From Vibrio ponticus (GTDB taxonomy: Bacteria > Pseudomonadota > Gammaproteobacteria > Enterobacterales > Vibrionaceae), in NCBI RefSeq assembly GCF_009938225.1, contig NZ_AP019657.1, positions 496,001 to 560,000 on the forward strand: DNA of 64,000 bases, written 5' to 3'. The position numbers and the translations under genes are program-made. Within the stretch, counting starts at the first letter, position 1; each line of letters opens with the position of its first letter. Shown one piece after another: positions 11,038 to 18,721 of the stretch. The notes beneath the pieces are model-generated. The model searched no databases. It was not told the origin of the DNA and saw only the letters and a program-made list of their open reading frames with translations.

Positions 11038-12243
11038 ATGACAATTGAAATTCTGGTTCCAGATTTACCTGAATCAGTTGCAGACGCAACCGTCGCTACA
11101 TGGCACAAGCAACCGGGTGACACGGTTGAGCGTGATGAAGTTCTTGTAGATATCGAAACCGATAAGGTTGTACTTGAAGTTCCTGCTCCAGAAGCAGGCG
11201 TTTTAGAAGCCATTATTGAAGAAGAAGGTGCGACAGTACTTTCTAAGCAGCTAATCGCTAAGTTGAAGCCGGGTGCCGTTGCTGGTGAACCAACAACAGA
11301 TACCACTGCTGAGACCGAGGCATCGCCAGACAAGCGTCATAAAGCGGCATTAACAGAAGAGAGCAACGATGCGCTAAGCCCAGCGGTTCGTCGTCTACTT
11401 GCTGAGCATGGTCTAGAGGCTTCTCAAGTGAAAGGCTCTGGTGTTGGTGGTCGTATTACTCGTGAAGATGTCGAAGCGCATTTAGCTAACGCGAAATCGA
11501 GTGCTAAAGCAGAAGAGCCAGTGGCGCAAGCTCCAGCAGCAGCGCGCAGCCAGAAACGTGTGCCAATGACTCGTCTACGTAAGACAGTGGCAAACCGTCT
11601 TCTAGAAGCGAAGAACAGCACCGCAATGCTAACCACGTTTAACGAAGTGAATATGAAGCCAATCATGGATCTTCGTAAACAGTACAAAGACCAATTCGAA
11701 GATCGTCACGGTATTCGTCTTGGCTTCATGTCTTTCTACGTGAAAGCGGTAACGGAAGCACTCAAACGCTATCCAGAAGTGAACGCGTCGATTGACGGTG
11801 ATGACATTGTTTATCACAACTACTTCGATATCAGCATGGCAGTGTCTACGCCACGCGGTCTCGTGACTCCAGTGTTAAAAGACTGCGACACATTAGGCTT
11901 TGCTGACATTGAAAAAGGCATCAAAGAGCTAGCGATCAAAGGTCGTGATGGCAAGCTAACGGTTGATGAGTTGATGGGCGGTAACTTCACTATCACTAAC
12001 GGTGGTGTATTTGGCTCGTTGATGTCAACACCAATCATTAACCCGCCACAATCAGCTATCTTGGGTATGCATAAGATCCAAGATCGTCCGATGGCTGTGG
12101 ATGGCAAGGTAGAAATTCTACCAATGATGTACCTAGCTCTATCTTACGACCACCGTTTAATCGATGGTCGCGAGTCAGTGGGTTTCTTAGTAACGATTAA
12201 AGAGCTACTAGAAGATCCAGCGCGTCTGTTATTAGACGTTTAA
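11038..12243 (+). CDS. sucB: 2-oxoglutarate dehydrogenase E2, dihydrolipoamide succinyltransferase
   Basis: The core subunit of the 2-oxoglutarate dehydrogenase complex, 401 residues. A single lipoyl domain occupies residues 1-75 with the lipoylated Lys in [11 protein letters not shown]. The peripheral-subunit-binding domain [20 protein letters not shown] lies near residues 113-150. The acyltransferase domain ends with the catalytic [15 protein letters not shown]. The linkers are rich in Ala, Pro, Thr and Glu. The shared E3 subunit (lpd) is not in this window. Confidence 0.98.
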   Translation: MTIEILVPDLPESVADATVATWHKQPGDTVERDEVLVDIETDKVVLEVPAPEAGVLEAIIEEEGATVLSKQLIAKLKPGAVAGEPTTDTTAETEASPDKRHKAALTEESNDALSPAVRRLLAEHGLEASQVKGSGVGGRITREDVEAHLANAKSSAKAEEPVAQAPAAARSQKRVPMTRLRKTVANRLLEAKNSTAMLTTFNEVNMKPIMDLRKQYKDQFEDRHGIRLGFMSFYVKAVTEALKRYPEVNASIDGDDIVYHNYFDISMAVSTPRGLVTPVLKDCDTLGFADIEKGIKELAIKGRDGKLTVDELMGGNFTITNGGVFGSLMSTPIINPPQSAILGMHKIQDRPMAVDGKVEILPMMYLALSYDHRLIDGRESVGFLVTIKELLEDPARLLLDV

Positions 12244-12440
12244 TATCGCTAAAACGTCGAGTTGTCTTGGATGACTCGACGCCTTTAGCTCACGGGGCTA
12301 GACTGGCTCAACTGTCTGGCCTTCATTTGAATCGTATTGCGATTGATATGAGAAGACCCTACAGACGTGTAAGCAGAGTTCTACTGCAACGTTAATGGAA
12401 ATTATAAATCCCTTAAGGGAAGAACAAACGGAATATCAAA
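12244..12440 (+). promoter_or_regulatory. Structured sucB-sucC spacer
   Basis: A 197-base gap inside the suc block. An 8-bp stem CGTCGAGT / ACTCGACG spans 12,255-12,281, followed by smaller inverted repeats (TAGC / GCTA at 12,286-12,300). No long T-run is seen, so it probably tunes or processes the transcript rather than ending it. A separate sucCD promoter is possible. Confidence 0.4.
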
Positions 12441-13607
12441 ATGAATTTGCATGAATACCAAGCCAAACAGCTGTTTGCAGAATTCGGTTTGCCTGTGCCG
12501 GAAGGTTACGCTTGTGATACCCCACAAGAAGCGTTCGAAGCAGCAGGTCGCATTAGCACAGAGAAGAAAGTCGTTAAGTGTCAGGTACACGCTGGTGGCC
12601 GCGGTAAAGCGGGTGGCGTTGAATTGCATGACACCAAAGATGGCGTGAAAGAATTTGCTCAAAAGTGGCTAGGTAAAAACCTAGTAACTTACCAAACAGA
12701 TGCCAATGGTCAGCCAGTGTCTAAAATTTTGGTTGAAGAAGCATCTGACATTGCTAACGAGCTTTACTTGGGCGCGGTAGTTGACCGTTCGACTCAGCGC
12801 ATCGTATTCATGGCATCGACAGAAGGTGGTGTGGAAATTGAGAAAGTGGCAGAAGAAACGCCAGAGCTCATCCACAAAGCCGCTATCGATCCGCTTGTTG
12901 GTCCACAGGCTTACCAAGGTCGTGAACTGGCATTCAAACTTGGTCTTAAAGGTGACCAAATCAAACAGTTCGTGAAGATCTTTGTTGGTCTTGGTGAAAT
13001 GTTTGCTCAATATGATCTAGCACTACTTGAAATCAACCCTCTGGTTATCACTGGAGCAGGTGATCTACTGTGTCTAGACGGTAAAATTAATATCGACTCT
13101 AACGCACTTTACCGTCAGCCAAAGCTGCGTGAGATGCACGATCCTTCACAAGAAGATGAGCGCGAAGCACATGCAGCGCAATGGGAGCTTAACTACGTAG
13201 CTCTGGATGGCAGCATCGGCTGTATGGTTAACGGCGCAGGTCTGGCGATGGGTACGATGGATATCGTAAACCTACATGGCGGTCAACCGGCAAACTTCCT
13301 TGATGTAGGCGGCGGCGCAACTAAAGAGCGTGTTACTGAAGCCTTCAAGATCATCCTATCTGACAGCAATGTGAAAGCGGTACTGGTTAATATTTTCGGC
13401 GGCATCGTTCGTTGTGACCTGATTGCAGAAGGTATCATTGGCGCTGTTGAAGAAGTTGGCGTTGAAGTACCAGTCGTTGTTCGTCTGGAAGGTAACAATG
13501 CACCGCTAGGCTCGCAGAAACTGGCTGAAAGTGGTCTAAATATCATCGCTGCAAACTCTTTAACTGAAGCAGCAGAAAAAGTAGTTGCGGCAGCGGAGGG
13601 CAAATAA
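12441..13607 (+). CDS. sucC: Succinyl-CoA synthetase (ADP-forming) subunit beta
   Basis: The beta subunit, 388 residues, which binds succinate and the nucleotide while the enzyme makes ATP and succinate from succinyl-CoA. It starts with the canonical [20 protein letters not shown] and has the ATP-grasp fold. The segment [12 protein letters not shown] lies in the nucleotide-binding part, [12 protein letters not shown] carries metal ligands, and [16 protein letters not shown] is in the C-terminal domain. It overlaps sucD by one base (TAATG), so the two subunits are translationally coupled. Confidence 0.98.
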   Translation: MNLHEYQAKQLFAEFGLPVPEGYACDTPQEAFEAAGRISTEKKVVKCQVHAGGRGKAGGVELHDTKDGVKEFAQKWLGKNLVTYQTDANGQPVSKILVEEASDIANELYLGAVVDRSTQRIVFMASTEGGVEIEKVAEETPELIHKAAIDPLVGPQAYQGRELAFKLGLKGDQIKQFVKIFVGLGEMFAQYDLALLEINPLVITGAGDLLCLDGKINIDSNALYRQPKLREMHDPSQEDEREAHAAQWELNYVALDGSIGCMVNGAGLAMGTMDIVNLHGGQPANFLDVGGGATKERVTEAFKIILSDSNVKAVLVNIFGGIVRCDLIAEGIIGAVEEVGVEVPVVVRLEGNNAPLGSQKLAESGLNIIAANSLTEAAEKVVAAAEGK

Positions 13608-14479
13608 TGTCAGTACTAATTAATAAAGATACTAAAGTTATCTGTCAGGGTTTCACAGGTGGTCAAGGTACGTTCCACTCTGAGCAAGCTATCGCTTACG
13701 GCACACAAATGGTTGGTGGTGTATCACCAGGCAAAGGTGGTCAAACTCACCTAGGTCTACCAGTGTTTAACACGGTACGTGAAGCGGTAGAAGTGACCGG
13801 TGCAACTGCATCAGTTATCTACGTTCCTGCGCCTTTCTGTAAAGATGCAATCCTTGAAGCCATTGATGCTGGCGTGAAGTTGATTGTGACGATCACAGAA
13901 GGTATCCCAACACTTGACCTGTTGGACGTAAAAGTACGTCTAGACGAAGCGGGTGTTGTGATGATTGGTCCTAACTGTCCAGGTGTTATTACGCCGGATG
14001 AGTGTAAGATTGGTATCATGCCGGGTCATATCCACAAGAAAGGTAAGGTGGGTATCGTATCGCGCTCTGGCACATTGACTTATGAAGCCGTTAAGCAGAC
14101 TACCGACGAAGGTTTTGGTCAATCGACTTGTGTTGGTATCGGTGGTGACCCAATTCCGGGCTCAAACTTTATCGACATCTTAAAGCTATTCCAAGAAGAC
14201 CCAGAGACAGAAGCGATTGTGATGATCGGTGAAATCGGTGGTACAGCGGAAGAAGAAGCAGCTGCATTTATCAAAGACAATGTGACTAAACCTGTGGTTT
14301 CTTACATTGCAGGTGTAACGGCGCCTCCAGGTAAGCGTATGGGTCACGCTGGCGCGATCATCTCTGGTGGTAAAGGTACTGCTGAAGATAAATTCGCGGC
14401 TCTTGAAGAAGCCGGTGTTAAGACGGTTAAGTCTCTAGCCGACATCGGTAAAGCGCTTCGCGAAGTGACCGGTTGGTAA
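13607..14479 (+). CDS. sucD: Succinyl-CoA synthetase subunit alpha
   Basis: The alpha subunit, 290 residues, with the CoA-binding Rossmann domain and the phosphorylated His. The CoA-binding motif [15 protein letters not shown] is near residue 17, [10 protein letters not shown] is in the middle, and the active-site His is in [17 protein letters not shown] near residue 247. Last gene of the sdh-suc block, ended by a strong terminator. Confidence 0.98.
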   Translation: MSVLINKDTKVICQGFTGGQGTFHSEQAIAYGTQMVGGVSPGKGGQTHLGLPVFNTVREAVEVTGATASVIYVPAPFCKDAILEAIDAGVKLIVTITEGIPTLDLLDVKVRLDEAGVVMIGPNCPGVITPDECKIGIMPGHIHKKGKVGIVSRSGTLTYEAVKQTTDEGFGQSTCVGIGGDPIPGSNFIDILKLFQEDPETEAIVMIGEIGGTAEEEAAAFIKDNVTKPVVSYIAGVTAPPGKRMGHAGAIISGGKGTAEDKFAALEEAGVKTVKSLADIGKALREVTGW

Positions 14480-14503
14480 TTTCGCTGCAATAAAAGAAGA
14501 TCA

Positions 14504-14534
14504 AAGGCTCAGCTTCGGCTGGGCCTTCTTTTTT
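14504..14534 (+). terminator. Rho-independent terminator of the suc operon
   Basis: A 10-bp stem AAGGCTCAGC / GCTGGGCCTT closed by a stable TTCG tetraloop and followed by CTTTTTTT. It starts 25 bases after the sucD stop. In enterobacteria an sRNA (SdhX) is released from the equivalent 3' end; nothing here proves that. Confidence 0.92.
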
Positions 14535-14536
14535 GG

Positions 14537-14690
14537 CGACGAGCTGCGCTCTTGGATGCGGGAACGCAAAGCTGAGGCTTTGCTTGGGGAACACGAATCA
14601 GAGATTCGTTTACGGAGTTGGGAACGTGAAGCTAAAGCTTCACTTCGGGATAAGTTTGCGGCAGAAAATGTTGTAGATGCCGTTGCTGGG
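14537..14690. repeat. GGAACG/GGATGCGGG-type intergenic repeats
   Basis: Imperfect tandem segments (GGATGCGGGAACGCAAAGCT, GTTTACGGAGTTGGGAACGT and relatives) similar to those at 787-846 and 2,653-2,790. No gene was recognised. Confidence 0.6.
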
Positions 14691-14699
14691 TGTAACGAT

Positions 14700-14741
14700 A
14701 ATCCGTAATCCGTAATCCGTAATCCGTAATCCGTAATCCGT
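14700..14741. repeat. Tandem repeat (AATCCGT)6
   Basis: Six perfect copies of the 7-base unit AATCCGT lie directly after the GGAACG-type repeats, at the far end of the TCA gene block from the (CCCGCAT)10 tract. On the other strand the unit is ACGGATT. Confidence 0.96.
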
Positions 14742-14774
14742 AGTCAGCGCATTGGCGCTGAATGTTCCAATCTA

Positions 14775-15053
14775 TTACAGCTTCGCTTCAATCGCAGCCA
14801 GTCGTTGCTGCAGATCTTTTACCTGCGCTTCCAGTTCAGTGATGCGGTCTGGTTGCGGTTTACTCTCAGCCGAGACTTCAATTTTTGGTACACGTTGAGA
14901 GTTTTTCCAGCTTTTAATCGTACTGATAAGAGCCGGCATAGGAATTGATGTTTTTAATCGTGCTTTGACCAAAGCAACGGTTGGCTCTTTGCCTTCTTGA
15001 ACCAGTGTCTCAATAACCTGTTCTAACTCTTGGCTAACATCTTTAGTAAGCAT
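14775..15053 (-). CDS. Small protein with KfrA-like N-terminal helical domain and C-terminal coiled coil
   Basis: A 92-residue acidic protein. Residues 1-55 (LTKDVSQELEQVIETLVQEG, then PTVALVKARLKTSIPMPALI) look like the helix-turn-helix region found at the N-terminus of KfrA-type DNA-binding proteins. Residues 70-92 (ITELEAQVKDLQQRLAAIEA) form a short leucine-heptad coiled coil that would allow dimerisation. A DNA-binding or nucleoid-associated role is inferred only. AAGGAAAG precedes the ATG on the minus strand. It is a single-gene unit transcribed towards the suc operon. Confidence 0.7.
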   Translation of the reverse strand: MLTKDVSQELEQVIETLVQEGKEPTVALVKARLKTSIPMPALISTIKSWKNSQRVPKIEVSAESKPQPDRITELEAQVKDLQQRLAAIEAKL

Positions 15054-15238
15054 TATCTTTCCTTGTGAGTTTTATAATCGGTAAACCGGATCTGGTTCTA
15101 ATTTTACCGCCTTATATTAGCTATGGCGAATGGTAAAAATGGTAGTTTCGTGTAAGAGATTAACCATTCTGCATGTAAGTTAATGTCCATGGTGTAAATT
15201 GTTGATTGTTTTTAGCTTTCAATAACCATTTGAAAAAT

Positions 15239-15352
15239 ATGAAAATACGATATGCGTCATTTGTTCTTACAAATGAAGATATGCGAGATAGATCATTGTT
15301 TGAAATGGATTTTCAGTTACATTGTGCGTTCAAAAAAGAGCCTTATTTATAA
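15239..15352 (+). CDS. Possible 37-residue small ORF
   Basis: An ATG-started frame (MKIRYASFVL...) with no convincing ribosome site and no recognised family. It is reported because it fills part of a long gene-free region; it may well be chance or the remnant of a longer gene. Confidence 0.15.
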   Translation: MKIRYASFVLTNEDMRDRSLFEMDFQLHCAFKKEPYL

Positions 15353-15445
15353 GGTTAACATTAAGGAAACTGTGACTTTAGTTGGTTTTGCTAAAGTAAC
15401 GCAGCGGCTATTGATTAGGAAATAGCCATTAAGGATGATAGACGA

Positions 15446-15526
15446 ATGGATTCAAAGGGCGCTCGCCTAAGCTATTCTATTCCCAGATTTTTAATCTCTG
15501 GCTACCACCTATCTTTATTAAAATAA
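15446..15526 (+). CDS. Possible 26-residue small ORF / leader peptide
   Basis: ATG-started frame beginning MDSKGARLSYSIPRF, with AAGGA ten bases upstream. It lies between two groups of hairpins about 170 bases before the GNAT gene. The product is basic with a hydrophobic second half. It could be a leader peptide or small membrane peptide. There is no homology evidence. Confidence 0.22.
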   Translation: MDSKGARLSYSIPRFLISGYHLSLLK

Positions 15527-15695
15527 AAATTAAACGCGATTTACCTTAGCTTTTCTAGCTTAGGTTTTGCTATACGTCGGCTAACGTATCGGCTTATATA
15601 TGCAAACTATTGAACAATCTCAAATGGTTTGTTTATACATTTTTTATTGAGAAGTGAAGAGCTTAATTTAAGTTTGCTGAAAGCAAGGAAGATTT

Positions 15696-16214
15696 GTGAC
15701 TATCGCAACTCGACGCGTATTATTAGTACCTTATAATGACTCGTTATTATCTGACTTTGTGGTACTTAACTGCTGTGTGAAAAACCGTGCGCAAATGAAC
15801 GGTCCATACACTGTGTCTAAAGCTAGAGAAGTATTTCAAAGTATTCTAAGTGACAACACTCGTTATACCCGAGCGGTGTTAGATAATTTTACTCGTGAAT
15901 ATATTGGTCATATTTCCATTCACGATATCGCCACTGAACCTGAATTAGTATTTATCTTTGATAAGGCTTATTGGGGGCAGGGTATTGCAACTGAAGCTTT
16001 AGGTGCTTTTTTCACTAAAGCAATGCGAGATTTAAATTTAGCCTCAGTGAGAGCGACGGCAAATGTCGATCATTTTGCCTCTATCCGCATTTTAGAGAAA
16101 CTTGGGTTTGAAAAAAAAGGTCTCAACAGCGACGCTTATGGACCTTTCTATGAATTTCAATTTACATCCGATGAGGCGGTAAATGAAAATGAACTACTTG
16201 AAAGCCTATCATAG
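15696..16214 (+). CDS. GNAT family N-acetyltransferase (RimJ/RimL type)
   Basis: A 172-residue acetyl-CoA-dependent acetyltransferase with a GTG start preceded by AAGGAAG. The acetyl-CoA pyrophosphate loop is seen in DKAYWGQGIATEALGAFF near residue 90, and the C-terminal ASIRILEKLGFEKKG motif is typical of RimJ/RimL-like enzymes. The substrate (a protein N-terminus, a metabolite or a drug) cannot be told. The last 53 bases overlap the end of the convergent DUF3301 gene, and its apparent terminator lies inside that gene. Confidence 0.85.
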   Translation: MTIATRRVLLVPYNDSLLSDFVVLNCCVKNRAQMNGPYTVSKAREVFQSILSDNTRYTRAVLDNFTREYIGHISIHDIATEPELVFIFDKAYWGQGIATEALGAFFTKAMRDLNLASVRATANVDHFASIRILEKLGFEKKGLNSDAYGPFYEFQFTSDEAVNENELLESLS

Positions 16215-16461
16215 TTAACTCACCTTGATAGCAATCATCACCAAGTGACGAAAATTCAAATTGATAGACCGTATGCCAACGCCAGACTCCGTCTGGCGTT
16301 TTGATTTTATGGGCTTTTAAAGCGGTACTAATTAACTGCAGATCGAGTTGGTCACATTTGCGTTGGATAGCAAGTTTAGCCAGTTCAGATTGGCGTCGTT
16401 GCTGCCAAAACAACATACAAACTAGACAAAGAAGTAAAATAGCCAACAAATCCGTGATCAT
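16162..16461 (-). CDS. DUF3301 family membrane-anchored protein
   Basis: A 99-residue protein with one N-terminal membrane helix (LLAILLLCLVCMLFW, residues 5-19) and a soluble tail carrying the conserved TPDGVWRWHTVYQFEFSS segment. DUF3301 has no assigned function. It probably forms one minus-strand unit with the DUF3549 gene 17 bases upstream. Its 3' end overlaps the GNAT gene by 53 bases in convergent orientation, and its TPDGVWR codons coincide with a plus-strand terminator hairpin. Confidence 0.8.
   Translation of the reverse strand: MITDLLAILLLCLVCMLFWQQRRQSELAKLAIQRKCDQLDLQLISTALKAHKIKTPDGVWRWHTVYQFEFSSLGDDCYQGELTMIGFQVVHFHLPPHRM
16278..16308 (+). terminator. Terminator of the GNAT gene inside the DUF3301 coding sequence
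   Basis: A perfect 10-bp stem AACGCCAGAC / GTCTGGCGTT with a 3-base loop, followed by TTGATTTT on the plus strand. It starts 64 bases after the GNAT stop codon and lies wholly within the antisense DUF3301 gene. The minus strand lacks a T-run after the stem, so it should act only on plus-strand transcription. Confidence 0.65.
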
Positions 16462-16478
16462 GTTTATTCGTCACCAGT

Positions 16479-17516
16479 TTAAGCTTTGGCTGCTTGTTGT
16501 AAATTTATCAACGCATTGGCTAATTCTGCTGATGGCGATGAATGGAGTAAAGGCAGCAGAACCATACGCAGTTCAGGCAGCATGACTAAGTCCGCGAACA
16601 GTTGGTTAAATAAATTTTGGTTACCCGTCTGGGCAAGACGCAGTAAGAATTGTTCGGCAATATCAGCGTTAGCCAATAAGTGCCAACAACGTCCGGCAAC
16701 ACCAATCAGAATTTCTTGGTGGCTGAGGCGTGGGCTAGCTAACACTTGCTCTAAAATGGGTAATGCGATTTTATGATTAGCTCCCGCTAGTGCGCGAGTC
16801 AGAGCGGAGAGAAGAAACAGATCCGGCTCATTACTGTCAATTTGTGCCTGCGCCAATTCAGCGATACGTTGAGCAAGCTTATCGGTTAGCTCTGTATGCT
16901 CAAGAGCACCAAGTAGAGCGTAGAGCGGTTCAGAGGGTAAACTAGGCAGGGCTTTACGTAGCTCTACGCCATTTTGCTCTGTGCCAAGACGTGCGGCGAT
17001 ATCAGTGATCCCCTGTAACCCGACCGTTTGCCAGTTTTGCCACCCCAAACCACCTTTAAAGTAGTGTTGGGCATGTTCGTAATACTGGCTGCATGGCAGG
17101 TCTAAATCGGCGCGAATTTGGCTGTGGAATACTGCCATCTTGTCTTCTGATGGTTTGAAAGTGTAAGGGTTATTCGCCAGCTTTTGTTGCTGCTCCTCAC
17201 TCATATCCTGATTCAAGCGTGTTCCCATCGCTTCGACGACAAACTTGATAAAGTTACCTACATCAGCTTGTTTTAGTAGACCTCGTTCATCGAGTTCAAA
17301 CTTTAAAAACCAAATCCAAGGTTGCTTAGCTTCATTCCAATAGGCAATCGCCATATGTGCTTTGCGCTGCAGAGGATAAGGGTATGGCTGCTGACCTTTC
17401 TCGATCTGTTCAAAGACTTGATTATCGATAGTCTTAATACGACGACCTAAATCGAAGATCTTAAATGTACAGTCACTGTTGCGTAGCAGTTCGCTCAGGG
17501 TATGAATGGTATCCAT
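16479..17516 (-). CDS. DUF3549 family protein
   Basis: A 345-residue soluble, helix-rich protein of the DUF3549 family, function unknown. The N-terminal half carries the family segment CTFKIFDLGRRIKTID and aromatic-rich WIWFLKFELDERGLL. The C-terminal half is a set of leucine-rich helical repeats, as in HEAT-like scaffolds. It is upstream of DUF3301 in the same direction, as in other Vibrio, and diverges from yqcC. Confidence 0.82.
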   Translation of the reverse strand: MDTIHTLSELLRNSDCTFKIFDLGRRIKTIDNQVFEQIEKGQQPYPYPLQRKAHMAIAYWNEAKQPWIWFLKFELDERGLLKQADVGNFIKFVVEAMGTRLNQDMSEEQQQKLANNPYTFKPSEDKMAVFHSQIRADLDLPCSQYYEHAQHYFKGGLGWQNWQTVGLQGITDIAARLGTEQNGVELRKALPSLPSEPLYALLGALEHTELTDKLAQRIAELAQAQIDSNEPDLFLLSALTRALAGANHKIALPILEQVLASPRLSHQEILIGVAGRCWHLLANADIAEQFLLRLAQTGNQNLFNQLFADLVMLPELRMVLLPLLHSSPSAELANALINLQQAAKA

Positions 17517-17593
17517 GGGAGACTTTTCCTAACTTTCTTTCCCTTATAAATGGTACTCTATAGGCCAATTTCAAGGTCAACGACAAAAGATAA

Positions 17594-17908
17594 ATGAAAC
17601 AGGATACTTCGCTCACGGTTTTACTTAACCAGCTTGAGCAACAACTTCGCGAGGTAGAGTTGTGGCAAGATATGCCGCCATCTGCACAGGCACTTGCGAG
17701 CGAGCAACCTTTCGCCATTGATACGTTAGAGCCACATGAATGGCTGCAATGGATCTTCTTGCCTAAAATGCGTCAGTTGATCGAAGCAGAGCTTTCGCTA
17801 CCGCAAGGTTTTGCCATTGCGCCATATTTTGAAGAGTGCTGGAAACAGCATACTCACTATGTATCCGTTATTACGGTGATTCGCCAGATTGATTCAGAGG
17901 CAGCTTAA
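17594..17908 (+). CDS. yqcC: YqcC family protein (DUF446)
   Basis: A 104-residue small helical protein of the YqcC/DUF446 family, function unknown. Family motifs visible are WQDMPPSAQALASEQPFAID and the following LEPHEWLQWIFLPKM. Its stop codon touches the GTG start of truC with no gap. The yqcC-truC pairing is conserved in enterobacteria and vibrios and suggests a role connected to tRNA modification or simple co-expression. Confidence 0.9.
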   Translation: MKQDTSLTVLLNQLEQQLREVELWQDMPPSAQALASEQPFAIDTLEPHEWLQWIFLPKMRQLIEAELSLPQGFAIAPYFEECWKQHTHYVSVITVIRQIDSEAA

Positions 17909-18634
17909 GTGTTAGACATCGTTTATCAGGATGAGTATTTTGTTGCGGTGAACAAACCAGCGGGAATGCTGGTGCATCGCAGTTGGCTGGATAAGCATGA
18001 AACCCAGTTTGTGATGCAAACCCTGCGTGATCAAATTGGTCAGCATGTATTCCCTCTACACCGTTTAGATAGACCAACCTCGGGTGTATTGATTTTTGCG
18101 TTATCGAGTGAAATTGCTGCGCAAGTGATGCCCATGTTTGCCAATCATGAGATGAAGAAAACCTATCATGCAATTGTACGTGGTTGGATAGAAGAGGCGG
18201 GAACGCTGGATTATCCATTAAAAGTCGAGTTGGATAAAATTGCCGATAAATTTGCCAGCCAAGAAAAAGAAGCTCAAGAAGCGGTAACGGATTATCGTCC
18301 GTTGGCTAAAGTAGAAATACCACACTCAACAGGGCGTTTTCCAACTACTCGCTACTGTATGATGGAGTTAAACCCTCATACCGGGCGTAAACATCAACTG
18401 CGTCGCCACATGGCTCATCTACGCCACCCTATGGTGGGTGACACCACCCATGGTGATGGCAAGCACAACAAGCTATTTCGTGATGTGTATGACTCACACC
18501 GTTTATTGTTACACGCAACAAGCTTAGAGTTTGTCCATCCATTTAGCGGTGAGACATTAGTAATTACCGCCGGTTTTGATAACACTTGGCATCGTCTGTT
18601 TGAGCAGTTTGAGTGGCAAGAGCCGCAGGTTTAG
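17909..18634 (+). CDS. truC: tRNA pseudouridine(65) synthase
   Basis: A 241-residue RluA-family pseudouridine synthase that modifies U65 in the T-stem/acceptor region of tRNAs. The catalytic Asp lies in PLHRLDRPTSGVLIF, the RluA motif II. The segment NPHTGRKHQLRRHMAHLRHP is the usual motif III region. There is no S4 RNA-binding domain, as expected for TruC. The GTG start directly follows yqcC. Confidence 0.93.
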   Translation: MLDIVYQDEYFVAVNKPAGMLVHRSWLDKHETQFVMQTLRDQIGQHVFPLHRLDRPTSGVLIFALSSEIAAQVMPMFANHEMKKTYHAIVRGWIEEAGTLDYPLKVELDKIADKFASQEKEAQEAVTDYRPLAKVEIPHSTGRFPTTRYCMMELNPHTGRKHQLRRHMAHLRHPMVGDTTHGDGKHNKLFRDVYDSHRLLLHATSLEFVHPFSGETLVITAGFDNTWHRLFEQFEWQEPQV

Positions 18635-18665
18635 CCCAGATTTATCACTACATTGAAACACGAGA

Positions 18666-18696
18666 TAAAAACAAAGCCCTCAATTGAGGGCTTTGT
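18666..18696 (-). terminator. Terminator between truC and dxs
   Basis: A perfect 26-base palindrome (ACAAAGCCCTCAA and its complement). On the minus strand it is followed by TTTTT, so it ends the xseB-ispA-dxs operon. On the plus strand the tail is weak, though it may also help end truC. Confidence 0.85.
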
Positions 18697-18721
18697 CGTA
18701 GTGAGTGATTGCACAAGAATA

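Larger units (their letters stand above)
15054..15695 (+). promoter_or_regulatory. 640-base structured spacer upstream of the GNAT gene
   Basis: The longest gene-free stretch in the window, AT-rich and full of inverted repeats. TCATTTGT/ACAAATGA is at 15,257-15,276, ACTTTAG/CTAAAGT at 15,375-15,397, GGCTATT/AATAGCC at 15,406-15,427, CCTTAGCT/AGCTTAGG (one mismatch) at 15,544-15,564, and ATACGT/ACGTAT at 15,572-15,589. Two very small ORFs lie within it. It may be a long leader, an unannotated small RNA or decayed DNA. No known riboswitch class was recognised. Confidence 0.4.

Noticed and set aside
11820..12107. Minus-strand ORF inside sucB
   Set aside because: It is a shadow of the strongly biased codon use of sucB on the other strand; similar shadows occur in sdhA, sucA, sucC, pomB and the flagellins.
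15281..15352. Internal ATG form of the small ORF at 15,239
   Set aside because: It has no ribosome site of its own, and neither form has homology evidence, so only the longer one is listed with low confidence.
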